The notes beneath the pieces are model-generated. The model was not told where the DNA came from, searched no databases, and saw only the letters and a list, made by a program, of their open reading frames with translations. A program made the translations under genes and the position numbers. This document shows, piece by piece, positions 34,428 to 43,148 of a stretch of DNA of 64,000 nt; position 1 is the stretch's first letter; every line of letters begins with the position of its first letter. The stretch lies in the NCBI RefSeq assembly GCF_003815975.1, contig NZ_CP033932.1:3081501-3145500 (forward strand), given 5' to 3'. Source of the stretch: Chryseobacterium bernardetii (lineage in GTDB: Bacteria; Bacteroidota; Bacteroidia; Flavobacteriales; Weeksellaceae).

Positions 34428-35135
34428 TTAATTAGATACTTTGTAAATGTAGAATGAAGAAACGGTGGAACCTAAAATTGATAAGTTCAGAACATTACTT
34501 CCTGTAAGGCCAAAACTTATTTTATCACCAGCCTGGAAAGAGTACAAAGAATTTATATTTGACTCGGAAATTGTTAAGCTTACCAGTCCTAAATCAATAC
34601 CTGTAAACGGTCGGGTATCAATAATTGTACCTACACCACTTCTTGTTCTTGCTATTCCGATACCATAACCGTTAACAAGAAGATTAGCCTGTAATCCTGT
34701 TCCATATCGGAAATTATAGCCTATTAAATAAACACCTGTAGATGGAATGATAAAAGAACTGTCCGTATCAGAAAACATACTTGCAGATCCTATACTTCTA
34801 TCAGTTGCCTGGAAATTGACAGGTCTGAAGGTTGATGGAAATAATGTAACATCCACAAGGCTGATTCCGGCTGTTTTTTTAGCAGCAAACATTCCTGAAT
34901 TAACATTGGCAGCTCCTATTAATAATTGTGGATCCATAGCAAATACTTCTGTACTGCTATTGTCTTGAACTAAAAGTTGGTATCCGGGTACTGTAGTTGC
35001 AGCAGGAGTGTTTCTAACTCTCATATTTCCATTTACATCCAAGGTAGCTGTTGGAGTGGAAGTGTTAATTCCTACTTGGGAAAATAGCGGTAGAGTAGCA
35101 AATGCTACAATTAGGCTGTAGATTTTAGTTTTCAT
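34428..35135 (-). CDS. Secreted protein with tail-fibre-like N-terminus and C1q/TNF-like C-terminus
   Basis: 235 residues. Signal peptide (about 1-19, ending LFSQ), then VGINTSTPTATLDVNGNMRVRN, a segment typical of many Bacteroidota surface proteins and of phage-tail-like adhesins. The C-terminal half (about 95-235) alternates beta strands with FIIPSTGVYLIGYNFRYG and LYSFQAGDKISFGL, a pattern resembling the jelly-roll of C1q/TNF-like domains; that fold assignment is an inference. A surface or adhesive role is plausible. Start at ATG 35135, which opens the signal peptide. Confidence 0.72.
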   Translation of the reverse strand: MKTKIYSLIVAFATLPLFSQVGINTSTPTATLDVNGNMRVRNTPAATTVPGYQLLVQDNSSTEVFAMDPQLLIGAANVNSGMFAAKKTAGISLVDVTLFPSTFRPVNFQATDRSIGSASMFSDTDSSFIIPSTGVYLIGYNFRYGTGLQANLLVNGYGIGIARTRSGVGTIIDTRPFTGIDLGLVSLTISESNINSLYSFQAGDKISFGLTGSNVLNLSILGSTVSSFYIYKVSN

Positions 35136-35161
35136 GATCAAGATTTTTATTTAGCTGCTAA

Positions 35162-35169
35162 CAAATATA
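35162..35169 (-). promoter_or_regulatory. -7 element for the secreted protein gene
   Basis: TATATTTG on the minus strand, 26 nt before ATG 35135. Confidence 0.55.
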
Positions 35170-35449
35170 CGACAAAAATTATACTCTACATTGTGAAATT
35201 TTTACTTTTTGTATTATTATGATATGAAATATTTAAACATATGTTTGTATTTTATAGTATATAATTACATATTCTATTTACGAATTATTTTTTTACTATT
35301 TTTCTAAAGTGGTGTCTGTCAGGCTTTTTGTAAAATAAAATATCCCAGTTGTGTGGGTTATTTTATTAGAGTTATACTGTTTTGTAAATGAATGATTTTG
35401 TAGTAAAATATTTTTATTTTAAATCTTATTTAAGTGTAAAATCCAAAAA

Positions 35450-35475
35450 AAAACACGGCTATTTAGCCGTGTTTT
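35450..35475 (-). terminator. Terminator of pheA
   Basis: AAAACACGGCT / AGCCGTGTTTT stem with a 4-nt loop, just after the pheA stop. Confidence 0.85.
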
Positions 35476-35494
35476 TAATAAATTTGTAACCAAT

Positions 35495-36343
35495 TTAGCT
35501 CTCTAAAAGGAATTCTTTGTAGTTTCCAAGAAAATCAACATCCGCGTTAATGGATTCAAGTTCTTTCAGCGCATTCCCGTGGAGTACATCTTCCCATGGG
35601 CCTTCTACATTAATAAAAAAGAAATAATTGCCTAATCCGGTCTTCAATGTTCTGGATTCAATCTTGCTGAGGTTCATCTTTCTCCATGCAAAAACAGATA
35701 ATACCTGATGGAGACCTCCCGGATGATCTTCGGGAAGGGTAATAAGCATCCCTGATTTTTCTCCTAATGTTTCCAGCTGGCTGTTATCATACTTGTTTTG
35801 CTGTTTGGAGATAATGATAAAGCGGGTGTGATTTTGTTCAAAATCCTGGATATTACGGTTGACGATGTTCAATCCATATAAGTTGGCTGCAAACTGATTG
35901 GCTACTGCTGCAATTTTGACCTCTTTGTTTTCTGAAACAAATTTAGCTGCAGCCGCAGTAGAAGAAAAGTCCTGTTTTGGAATTTCCTTATAATGATTGT
36001 CTAGAAAATGGAAGCTCTGAGCCAGTGCCTGCGGATGAGAATAAATCTTTTCTATTTCCTCAATAGAATTTTCAGGATGAATCATCAGGTGGTGGGCAAT
36101 CGGCATTACAGCCTCAGCTTCAATTTTAACGGACGGTGTCTTATACAGATAATCCAGCGTCATTGATACAGTGCCTTCAATGGAGTTTTCCAAAGGAACA
36201 ACGGCTTTAAGGGCGTCTCCGCTTTCTACTGCTCCAAAACAGTCCAGAATGCTTGCTTGTGGTAAAAGCTCGTCATCAGGAAAAAGCTGTGCAGCAGCAA
36301 GCTGGGTAAAGCTGGCATGAGGCCCCAAAAATGCAATCTTCAT
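35495..36343 (-). CDS. pheA: Prephenate dehydratase
   Basis: Converts prephenate to phenylpyruvate for phenylalanine synthesis. 282 residues: substrate domain (1-185) with KIAFLGPHASFTQLAA, PLENSIEGTVSMTLDYL and the catalytic Thr segment SSTAAAAKFV, followed by a regulatory ACT domain (about 200-280) with HPGGLHQVLSVFAWRKMNLSKIESRTLKTG, so phenylalanine inhibition is expected. No chorismate mutase is fused. Start at ATG 36343; the upstream in-frame codons add no conserved sequence. Confidence 0.93.
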   Translation of the reverse strand: MKIAFLGPHASFTQLAAAQLFPDDELLPQASILDCFGAVESGDALKAVVPLENSIEGTVSMTLDYLYKTPSVKIEAEAVMPIAHHLMIHPENSIEEIEKIYSHPQALAQSFHFLDNHYKEIPKQDFSSTAAAAKFVSENKEVKIAAVANQFAANLYGLNIVNRNIQDFEQNHTRFIIISKQQNKYDNSQLETLGEKSGMLITLPEDHPGGLHQVLSVFAWRKMNLSKIESRTLKTGLGNYFFFINVEGPWEDVLHGNALKELESINADVDFLGNYKEFLLES

Positions 36344-36507
36344 AAGTAAATATAAGGTGTTGTTATAATTAAAAGACAAAGGTGCGAATTATAGTTCAAA
36401 GTTTAAGGGAAGAGTGTCCAAAGTTTGACGTTTAAAGTGTAAGGTTACGGAATATCAAGATCCGATCCTTCATTTTCTGTATTACCTCCCTCAAGCCTTT
36501 ATAATTT

Positions 36508-36927
36508 TTACTCTGTAGTCTCTTTCCAGTTAGCTTCAATCATTTCCATCAGAAAATCCGGACATTTGATAATTTTATTTGTTTGGGCATCTAAAAAGAA
36601 AAGGGTAGTAGATGCTTCAGTAATTTTAATATGCTCTTCATTGTAAATTTCATATTCAAATTCTATTCTTACCCCAGGAATTTTTTTTACATAGGTATGG
36701 ATTTCTAATTTTTGATCATATAAAGCCGGGCGGATATACTTAATTTTATAGTCTGAAACAGGTAGCCAAATTCCTTGGTTTTCAATTTCATCGTATGAAA
36801 TTCCTATGCTTCTGAAGAGTTCAACTCTGCCTACTTCAAAGTATTGAGCGTAGTTACCATAGTATACATATTTCATGGGGTCTGTTTCTGCGTAACGTAC
36901 TCGTATTGAGTGTGTTGTGTGTATCAT
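36508..36927 (-). CDS. Acyl-CoA thioesterase (YbgC-type hotdog)
   Basis: 139-residue 4-hydroxybenzoyl-CoA thioesterase-like hotdog protein. The signature RVRYAETDPMKYVYYGNYAQYFEVGRVELFR carries the catalytic Asp of the YbgC family (ETDPMKYV in place of DTDAGGVV). The start was set at ATG 36927 because a -7 element at 36950-36957 places the transcription start near 36943, downstream of the more distal start candidate at 36948. Substrate unknown. Confidence 0.88.
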   Translation of the reverse strand: MIHTTHSIRVRYAETDPMKYVYYGNYAQYFEVGRVELFRSIGISYDEIENQGIWLPVSDYKIKYIRPALYDQKLEIHTYVKKIPGVRIEFEYEIYNEEHIKITEASTTLFFLDAQTNKIIKCPDFLMEMIEANWKETTE

Positions 36928-36949
36928 TTTAGGTCTTAAATTATACATA

Positions 36950-36957
36950 CAAATATA
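36950..36957 (-). promoter_or_regulatory. -7 element for the YbgC-type thioesterase
   Basis: TATATTTG on the minus strand, 23 nt before ATG 36927; it decides the start codon of that gene. Confidence 0.6.
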
Positions 36958-37065
36958 TTTTTAAATAATCAATACCTGCAATATTTTTTTTTAAAAAGAA
37001 AAAATTGGACCTTTGTCTCCCTTCTAAAAACAGTACAAACAAAAGAATTAATCAGGGCATAAAAA

Positions 37066-38520
37066 ATGGATGACAACTTAATGATGATATGGCAGAAGTG
37101 CCTTCAGTTTATGCGCGATAACTTGAACGCAGCTGAAGATAATTCTGACCTGAAAAAACTTGAAAAATCTTTCGATATGTTATTTGATAAGGTACAGCCA
37201 CTTTCACTAGTGTCTAATAACCTTACACTTATCGTACCGAGTGATTTCTACAAGGAATATATTGAGGATAACTATTTGTCCTTACTTTCTGCTGCCCTGA
37301 AGAAAAATGTAGGAAAAGGAGTGAAATTATGGTATTCTGTAATGGAAAACAGACCGAAAGGTGAAGAAAAACCGGTTACCATGAACATGAAGGGACAAAG
37401 TGTTCCTACTCCAAAAACACAGGAAACAATGCCACAAGGATTCTCTGCTAATATTGTAAACCCTTTTGTGGTACCTGGAATCAGAAAAGTAAATATTGAT
37501 TCTAATCTGAAACCAGACTATTCTTTTGACAGTTATGTAGAAGGGGAAAGCAACAAATTTGCTGCTACCGTAGCAAGATCTATTGCTAAAAGACCGGGAG
37601 CTACAGCATTCAACCCATTATTCTTATATGGAGGATATGGAGTTGGAAAAACCCACTTGGGCCAGGCCGTTGGTCTTGAAGTAAAGAATCAGTTTCCAGA
37701 CAAAGTTGTTCTTTATCTATCTTCAGAAAAATTCATCCAGCAGTTTATCTCTGCTGCGAAAGCACATAAACAGACAGAGTTTGCCAACTTCTACCAAATG
37801 GTGGACGTATTGATTATTGATGATATTCAGTTCTTATCAGGAAAATCGGCAACTCAGGATAGCTTCTTCCATATTTTCGATCACCTGCATCAAAATGGAA
37901 AGCAGATCATCCTTACCTCTGATAAAGCTCCAGCAGATATCATGGATATTCAGGACAGAATTGTTTCCCGTTTCAAATGGGGGCTTTCTGCAGAGATCAA
38001 ATCTCCGGATTTATCCACAAGAAGACAGATCATTGAAGACAAATTAAGCAGAGACGGAATTGTTCTTCCCGGAGATATGCTTGATTTCCTTGCTGTTGAA
38101 ACAAAAACAAACGTAAGAGAATTAATTGGGGTTATTAACTCTGTAATTGCTTATTCTACAGTATATAAAAGAGATTTAAGTCTTGAATTATTGAAGGAAA
38201 CCATCAACAGAATTGCAGCAAATCAAAAGAAAGTTATCAATATTCCTTATATTCAGGAAGTGGTATGCGATTACTTTGGAATCAAAAAAGAACAGCTTCT
38301 ATCTAAAACAAGAAAAAGAGAAATCGCTTTACCAAGACAATTGGCCATGTATTTCTCAAAAGAGTTTACCAATTCCACATTCACTAAAATTGGTGAAGAA
38401 ATGGGCGGAAAAGACCATTCTACAGTAATGTATGCCTGTGATACCATCAAGGATGTTTCCAAAATTGATAAAGAAATCAAGAAATATGTTAAAGACCTTA
38501 CTGAAAGAATAAAGCAGTAA
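37066..38520 (+). CDS. dnaA: Chromosomal replication initiator protein DnaA
   Basis: 484-residue initiator of chromosome replication. Domain I (1-90) for oligomerisation, a linker (90-140), AAA+ domain with Walker A LYGGYGVGKTHLG and Walker B VLIIDDIQF, and the C-terminal DNA-binding helix-turn-helix with MYFSKEFTNSTFTKIGEEMGGKDHSTVMYACDTI, which recognises DnaA boxes. No dnaN, rnpA or rpmH lies next to it and no cluster of DnaA boxes is seen in its flanks. Confidence 0.96.
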   Translation: MDDNLMMIWQKCLQFMRDNLNAAEDNSDLKKLEKSFDMLFDKVQPLSLVSNNLTLIVPSDFYKEYIEDNYLSLLSAALKKNVGKGVKLWYSVMENRPKGEEKPVTMNMKGQSVPTPKTQETMPQGFSANIVNPFVVPGIRKVNIDSNLKPDYSFDSYVEGESNKFAATVARSIAKRPGATAFNPLFLYGGYGVGKTHLGQAVGLEVKNQFPDKVVLYLSSEKFIQQFISAAKAHKQTEFANFYQMVDVLIIDDIQFLSGKSATQDSFFHIFDHLHQNGKQIILTSDKAPADIMDIQDRIVSRFKWGLSAEIKSPDLSTRRQIIEDKLSRDGIVLPGDMLDFLAVETKTNVRELIGVINSVIAYSTVYKRDLSLELLKETINRIAANQKKVINIPYIQEVVCDYFGIKKEQLLSKTRKREIALPRQLAMYFSKEFTNSTFTKIGEEMGGKDHSTVMYACDTIKDVSKIDKEIKKYVKDLTERIKQ

Positions 38521-38544
38521 GCTCCATCTTAACTTAGAAATATT

Positions 38545-38578
38545 AAAAAATGAAGAATAGTTGTATTCTTCATTTTTT
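38545..38578 (+). terminator. Terminator of dnaA
   Basis: Perfect 15-bp stem AAAAAATGAAGAATA / TATTCTTCATTTTTT with a GTTG loop. Confidence 0.85.
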
Positions 38579-38637
38579 ATTTAGATTTGTTGAAGCTAAT
38601 AAACGTTAATTGCAGTTGAATTATTAAATATCACACT

Positions 38638-39090
38638 ATGAGAATCCTGATGGTTTGCCTTGGAAATATATGCAGAAGCCCTTTAGCAGAAGGAATTATG
38701 AAAACAAAAGTACCTGAAAGCTTTGTGGTAGATTCTGCTGGAACGATCTCTATGCATGAAGGTGAACATCCGGATAAAAGAGCCATTAAAACCGCTGCCC
38801 ATCACAATATTGATATTTCCAGACAAAGATCAAGACCCATCACAAGAAGAGATTATGAAACTTTTGATAAGATTTACTGTATGGATATAGACGTAATGGA
38901 AGATGTTATTTCCAAAGCTAAAAATGAAGAAGAACGTCAGAAAATATCATTATTCCTGGAAGTCTTGGGAGATCATAAGAATGCTGAGGTTCCGGATCCT
39001 TATTGGGGAGACATGAAAGACTTCGAAAATGTTTTTCAGCTTTTGGATAAAGGGTGTGATGCCATCAGCAAACAAATCTTAATACCATAA
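38638..39090 (+). CDS. Low-molecular-weight protein tyrosine phosphatase
   Basis: 150-residue phosphatase of the LMW-PTP class. P-loop CLGNICRS starts at nucleophile Cys7 and the general acid Asp120 lies in VPDPYWG. Such enzymes act on phosphotyrosine proteins or, in bacteria, on exopolysaccharide kinases (Wzb type); no kinase gene is nearby. It leads a compact unit with the following four genes (gaps of 2, 4, 10 and 5 bp). Confidence 0.92.
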   Translation: MRILMVCLGNICRSPLAEGIMKTKVPESFVVDSAGTISMHEGEHPDKRAIKTAAHHNIDISRQRSRPITRRDYETFDKIYCMDIDVMEDVISKAKNEEERQKISLFLEVLGDHKNAEVPDPYWGDMKDFENVFQLLDKGCDAISKQILIP

Positions 39091-39092
39091 CC

Positions 39093-39593
39093 ATGAAAAG
39101 ACTGCTGTTATTATTTGTGCTAAGTTTCAATTTATCTTTTGCCCAAGCCAAAGATGAAACAGAAATCCGTAAAGTTATGAATGACTTTATGGAAAGTATT
39201 AAAACCCGGAATGAAACTCAATATCTGTCATTATTTCAGGAACCGGTACTCTGGACTGGGATTTACAAAGACAGAACGCAGGCCAAGCGTCTGGAGAAAA
39301 ATCCCAAGGCTGAATATTATTTTGCTGATGATTACAAAGCTTTTATTAAAGGCTTTAAAGATGACAAGTCTGAAGAAAAATTTGACAATATTAAAATCGT
39401 TGAAGATGGAGCAGTAGCTTCCGCCAATTTCGACTACAGTTTTTGGTATGACGGTAAAATGGAAAACTGGGGAAAAGAAATATGGACGCTGATGAAGATT
39501 AACGGAATCTGGAAAATCACTTCTGTTACCTTTTCCATGGACCTTGCAAAATACTTCCCACAACCTTCACTAAACGAAAGAACTAAAAAATAA
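39093..39593 (+). CDS. Exported SnoaL/NTF2-like protein
   Basis: 166 residues with a signal peptide (about 1-18, ending SFAQ). The mature part, from DETEIRKVMNDFMESIKTRNETQYLSLF to EIWTLMKINGIWKITSVTFSM, has the order of helices and strands of a nuclear-transport-factor-2-like/SnoaL domain, a fold used for binding small ligands or for isomerase and hydrolase activities. The function is not known. It lies in the phosphatase-methylase unit. Confidence 0.78.
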   Translation: MKRLLLLFVLSFNLSFAQAKDETEIRKVMNDFMESIKTRNETQYLSLFQEPVLWTGIYKDRTQAKRLEKNPKAEYYFADDYKAFIKGFKDDKSEEKFDNIKIVEDGAVASANFDYSFWYDGKMENWGKEIWTLMKINGIWKITSVTFSMDLAKYFPQPSLNERTKK

Positions 39594-39597
39594 AACA

Positions 39598-40296
39598 ATG
39601 CTTTTTTTACTCCCTGCTTATTTATCAGAAAATACCTCTATTACTCATTTTGCACCTGTTATCAAAGAATATATTATGCAAACGGATTACTTCTTTGTAG
39701 AAAATGAGAAAACGGCCAGAAAAGTCGTTAAATTTTTTGCTCCCGAAAAAAAGCAGGCAGATCTGAAACTGTTTTTATTGGATAAGTATACGGAAAATGC
39801 AGATATTAAAGAAGCACAGCAGCTGATGTTGAAAGGTCAGGACTTTGGATTGCTTTCAGAGGCAGGATTGCCATGTATTGCAGATCCTGGAAACCTGATG
39901 GTAAAATGGTGCCATGAGAAAAACATCCAGGTAGTTCCTGTTTCAGGGCCTTCATCCATTATTCTGGCTTTAATATCCAGTGGATTCAACGGGCAGGAAT
40001 TTACTTTCCATGGTTATCTTCCGATTGATAAAGGAGAGAAAAAGAAGCAGATTCAGCATTTGGAAAGTCTGGTTCAGAAAACCGGTTATTCCCAGATTTT
40101 TATGGAAACTCCTTACAGAAACAATCAGCTTATTGAAGATCTTACCAAGTTCTTATCTCCCAATTCGAAGCTTTGTATTGCTGCCAATATCAATGATCCC
40201 GAGCATGAATTTATCAGAACAAAGACCATAAAAGACTGGCAAAAACAAAAGCCAGAACTTCATAAAGTTCCGGCTGTATTTGTATTGGGAAAATAA
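39598..40296 (+). CDS. Tetrapyrrole methylase-family SAM methyltransferase (RsmI-like)
   Basis: 232 residues with the fold of the corrin/porphyrin methylases. RsmI-like parts are TDYFFVENEKTARKVVKFF, the loop LLSEAGLPCIADPGN and the segment VVPVSGPSSIILALISSGFNGQEFTFHGYLP, which form the SAM and substrate pockets; RsmI methylates the ribose of C1402 in 16S rRNA. The start region (LFLLPAYLSE) is slightly different from classical RsmI, so it may be a paralogue with another rRNA or small-molecule substrate. Confidence 0.85.
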   Translation: MLFLLPAYLSENTSITHFAPVIKEYIMQTDYFFVENEKTARKVVKFFAPEKKQADLKLFLLDKYTENADIKEAQQLMLKGQDFGLLSEAGLPCIADPGNLMVKWCHEKNIQVVPVSGPSSIILALISSGFNGQEFTFHGYLPIDKGEKKKQIQHLESLVQKTGYSQIFMETPYRNNQLIEDLTKFLSPNSKLCIAANINDPEHEFIRTKTIKDWQKQKPELHKVPAVFVLGK

Positions 40297-40306
40297 AATA
40301 ATAGCG

Positions 40307-40594
40307 ATGAAAAATAATCCGTTTCTTACTGTTCTTCTATTGTTTTGTATTCAGGTATTGCTTATTAAATACTTGGATTATATAGACTTTGAAACTGAAG
40401 GGGGGGAAGGGTTGCATATTGCTTTTATTTGTTTTTTTATTCCAACCGTTTCTATAATTCTTAATTTGTTTACGGGAGAGTCCAGGTATAAAAAATCATT
40501 CAGGTATTTTACTTTTTTTATAGTGATTGCTTCCCTTTTAATATTTGTGGCATTGTCTTATTTAGGGGCTTTAGGAAAAGCTTATCAACATTAA
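40307..40594 (+). CDS. Small membrane protein
   Basis: 95 residues with three hydrophobic segments (about 6-22, 35-55 and 66-86) and a short loop with DFETEGGEGLHIAF. No family recognised. ATG 40307 is the start; a more distal in-frame ATG overlaps the end of the previous gene. It sits between the RsmI-like gene and an exported protein in the same unit. Confidence 0.65.
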   Translation: MKNNPFLTVLLLFCIQVLLIKYLDYIDFETEGGEGLHIAFICFFIPTVSIILNLFTGESRYKKSFRYFTFFIVIASLLIFVALSYLGALGKAYQH

Positions 40595-40599
40595 AGAAT

Positions 40600-41607
40600 A
40601 TGAGAAAAACGGTCATAGATTATCTGAATTTATTTCTTACAGGCGTTTTTATCGTACTGGTTCTTCTCTATGGGATTGCTTTGCTGCAGAAAAAAGAATT
40701 CAATAAAATAAAGTGGTCTTCGGAAATAATAAGCTTAGGATCGAATTCAACGGATGAAAAGGCGGGTATGTTGAAGATTCTAGATGCTGTTTTTATCAAT
40801 ACTTTCAATTATTCTGAAAATAGGCTGAATAACAATTCTCCAAGATTAATTGTTTCAAAAGGACCCGATTCCGCCTATTTCTGGTCACAGAATGACCTGT
40901 TACCCGATTCTTTATCCCTCAGATACTTTTCTGTTGAAGAGAAAAAGTTTTATCAGCTGAATACAAGGCTTTCTTTAGATAAAAAACAGAATTCTTTGGA
41001 AAATAAAAGTCCGGGAGCAGATTTGAGGCTGGAAGTTCAGCCAAAAGGGAAGGTTTCCTTGAAAATTAAACCGGTGGGAAACCATCATGCCGGATCCGTA
41101 TTAATAGGAAATTTCCAGGCAGAAGAATTTCCGGGAACGTTGAAAATGCTGGTATATAGAACGTATGCTAGGGAAGAATATAATGATTTCCCTTCTCTGA
41201 AAAGTATTTCGGATTATTCAGATATTCTTACTCAAAAATATACCTGGATGGTGAAAATTGAAACTGAAAATACTGAGAAAGTTTCAGAAATTTCAGCTTA
41301 TGCTTTTGATGGAAAATCAATGAGAATGGATGGCGACACCTTTGAGAGTGCAAAGTTAAGATATATTCCAAACAGATTTTCTATTGATTGGGGTAATACG
41401 CAGAAATATGGAAGTAACTATTCTTTTGACGGCCAGGAAATCTTGAACGCTTTTAAAGACTTAAATCAGATAAAGAGTAATGAGCCAGTGCTAATTACTT
41501 TTAAATTGGTTAAAAATGCTTTTCCGAAAGCTGAAATTTCTAAAGGTGGAAAAACAATTCTGTTAAAAGACGTTTATCCGGATCTTCCTACAAAATATGC
41601 CCATTAA
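40600..41607 (+). CDS. Hypothetical membrane-anchored protein
   Basis: 335 residues with one N-terminal transmembrane segment (about 8-28) and a large soluble region on the outer face of the membrane. It contains beta-rich stretches such as SLKIKPVGNHHAGSVLIGNF and KYTWMVKIETENTEKVSEISAYAFDG. No family recognised. It is the last gene of the unit starting at the tyrosine phosphatase, 5 bp after the small membrane protein, and its 3' end is overlapped by the convergent DUF4349 gene. Confidence 0.72.
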   Translation: MRKTVIDYLNLFLTGVFIVLVLLYGIALLQKKEFNKIKWSSEIISLGSNSTDEKAGMLKILDAVFINTFNYSENRLNNNSPRLIVSKGPDSAYFWSQNDLLPDSLSLRYFSVEEKKFYQLNTRLSLDKKQNSLENKSPGADLRLEVQPKGKVSLKIKPVGNHHAGSVLIGNFQAEEFPGTLKMLVYRTYAREEYNDFPSLKSISDYSDILTQKYTWMVKIETENTEKVSEISAYAFDGKSMRMDGDTFESAKLRYIPNRFSIDWGNTQKYGSNYSFDGQEILNAFKDLNQIKSNEPVLITFKLVKNAFPKAEISKGGKTILLKDVYPDLPTKYAH

Positions 41608-42513
41608 AATAAAAACCGAACCTCTCTGAAGTTCGGTTTTGTAATTGTATAAGGAAAACCTACTGTTTTTGCTTTTTCTTTTCCATTTTCTCCATATAGC
41701 AACGATAGCAGGAATCAGTAAAAAGAAAGGCCAGAAAGAAATAATTCCTAATAAAAAGGCTACAAAACTGTTCCAGCCTTCTGTAAGGGAGTCTACAAAG
41801 CGACTTCCAAAACCAATTTTTGAAGTGGCGGAACTTCTTACTTTTTCTTTATATAAGCTTAGATCTAAAGTGCTGTAATTTACACGGTCATCAATAAAGC
41901 GTAGTCTTCCCTCAGCTATATCAATTTCATCTTCCAGACCGCGGATTTTTTCCTGTATTTCCAGCATATCTTTTGTGGTGGCAGCACTTTTAAGCATATC
42001 CCTGTATTTTTCGAGATAAATTTTTTTGTTAGCCAATTTTATGGATACATCAGTATATTCTTCTGTAACATCATCTGATGAAATATTTTTAGACAATACA
42101 GAACCTACACCATCAGAAAATGAATTAATAAGTTTATCGAAGTTTTTATGAGGTACTCTGATGGTTAAATCAAGATTTTCATCTACATCTGTATTTCGAA
42201 ATTCCTCTTTTTGAATATAAGCATTGTTATTTTTTAAAATTTCATTGACGAGGGTCTGCGCTTTTTTTATTTCACCAACTTGAATTCTCATATTCCCGTT
42301 TTTGATGATTTTCCGGGATATACTATCCATTTTGTTAGATCCGGAAGAGGGTGTATTGTCTGTTTTAGCATTCACTAAAGAGACCTTGTTCAGAGTTGCT
42401 TCGTCTTCTGCTATTATTGGAGTAAAGGCAGCATTAGCAGAATTCTTATCACTATTAGACTTGCTACAATTGACAAGAGCGAAAAAAAGTAAGGGTAAAA
42501 ATAAAGTTCTCAT
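41563..42513 (-). CDS. DUF4349 lipoprotein
   Basis: 316 residues. The signal region MRTLFLPLLFFALVNCSKS is a lipobox-type signal peptide with Cys16 as the likely lipid-modified residue. The DUF4349 part (about 65-260) has the characteristic KNGNMRIQVGEIKKAQTLVNEIL and a coiled-coil stretch (about 175-205), followed by one transmembrane segment (about 242-268). After the expected basic stop-transfer tail the frame runs on for about 35 residues, through the terminator hairpin at 41612-41640 and 45 bp into the convergent gene. The tail may be a natural extension or the product of a lost stop codon. Confidence 0.78.
   Translation of the reverse strand: MRTLFLPLLFFALVNCSKSNSDKNSANAAFTPIIAEDEATLNKVSLVNAKTDNTPSSGSNKMDSISRKIIKNGNMRIQVGEIKKAQTLVNEILKNNNAYIQKEEFRNTDVDENLDLTIRVPHKNFDKLINSFSDGVGSVLSKNISSDDVTEEYTDVSIKLANKKIYLEKYRDMLKSAATTKDMLEIQEKIRGLEDEIDIAEGRLRFIDDRVNYSTLDLSLYKEKVRSSATSKIGFGSRFVDSLTEGWNSFVAFLLGIISFWPFFLLIPAIVAIWRKWKRKSKNSRFSLYNYKTELQRGSVFILMGIFCRKIRINVF
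41612..41640. terminator. Bidirectional terminator inside the DUF4349 3' end
   Basis: Perfect 10-bp stem AAAACCGAAC / GTTCGGTTTT with a 9-nt loop. It follows the 40600-41607 gene on the plus strand but is translated as part of the DUF4349 frame on the minus strand. Confidence 0.8.
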
Positions 42514-42601
42514 GAAAAGTTAATTTTTTATGAATACTATCAAAAACCATGCTTAGAAAAATAAATGCTCAGGAATTGTTTAAAAGCATAAACTAAATAT
42601 A

Positions 42602-43075
42602 TTAATATCTGATCCCGGTTTTTTTCAGGATAAAGCCTAGCAGCCATATCGGGCCAATCAGAAGAAACTGGATATCCTTCAGAAATGAGGGCTTTTTGCC
42701 TTCAATTTTATGGTCTATCAATTGAAAAATCCATGTAATGGCAAAAATACTGAGATAAATGAGCCATGACTTCTTGCCCATACTAATATTGGTAAGGTAA
42801 ATGAAATGTTCAGCCAGAAGCATTATAAAGATCATAATAAGGCCAATGAGGAAAGAAAGCCGTAAATAATATAAACTGATAAGAGCAATTGCAATTAAAC
42901 TGATGATACTGATGCATCCGAAATAGGCAACACAGAAGTGAGGGGAAGGAATCAGGGAAATGAACCCCAGAATAGAACAAAAAATCAGAGGTACACAAAA
43001 CCAATGAATGAACTTGTTGGTCGCATTTCTATGGCTTTTACTATATTCTGCAAATAATAAATCAACCTTTCTCAT
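42602..43075 (-). CDS. DUF962/Mpo1-like membrane protein
   Basis: 157 residues with four or five transmembrane helices. It matches the Mpo1/YGL010w family in its N-terminal YSKSHRNATNKFIHWFCVPLIF, the AEHFIYLTN segment and WIFQLIDHKIEGKKPSF. In yeast Mpo1 is an iron-dependent dioxygenase that alpha-oxidises 2-hydroxy fatty acids; conserved histidines (near 15, 24, 90 and 115) are present here. Bacterial function is untested. Divergent from the AraC regulator. Confidence 0.8.
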   Translation of the reverse strand: MRKVDLLFAEYSKSHRNATNKFIHWFCVPLIFCSILGFISLIPSPHFCVAYFGCISIISLIAIALISLYYLRLSFLIGLIMIFIMLLAEHFIYLTNISMGKKSWLIYLSIFAITWIFQLIDHKIEGKKPSFLKDIQFLLIGPIWLLGFILKKTGIRY

Positions 43076-43112
43076 ACTGACAGGAATTGGATTGATGCTA
43101 AAATAATAAAAT

Positions 43113-43144
43113 TTTGTAATCAGTGATAAGTTTGCTTACATTTG
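43113..43144 (+). promoter_or_regulatory. Consensus promoter of the AraC regulator, leaderless
   Basis: TTTG at 43113-43116, 20-nt spacer, TACATTTG at 43137-43144; the ATG starts 4 nt later at 43149. Confidence 0.75.
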
Positions 43145-43148
43145 TGTT

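Larger units (their letters stand above)
35136..35494. other. Intergenic region upstream of the secreted protein gene
   Basis: AT-rich 359 bp holding a -7 element at 35162-35169 and the pheA terminator at 35450-35475. Nothing else recognisable. Confidence 0.6.

Noticed and set aside
34428..35135. Prophage tail-fibre gene
   Set aside because: The tail-fibre-like N-terminus is common in secreted Bacteroidota proteins, a signal peptide is present, and there are no phage genes nearby.
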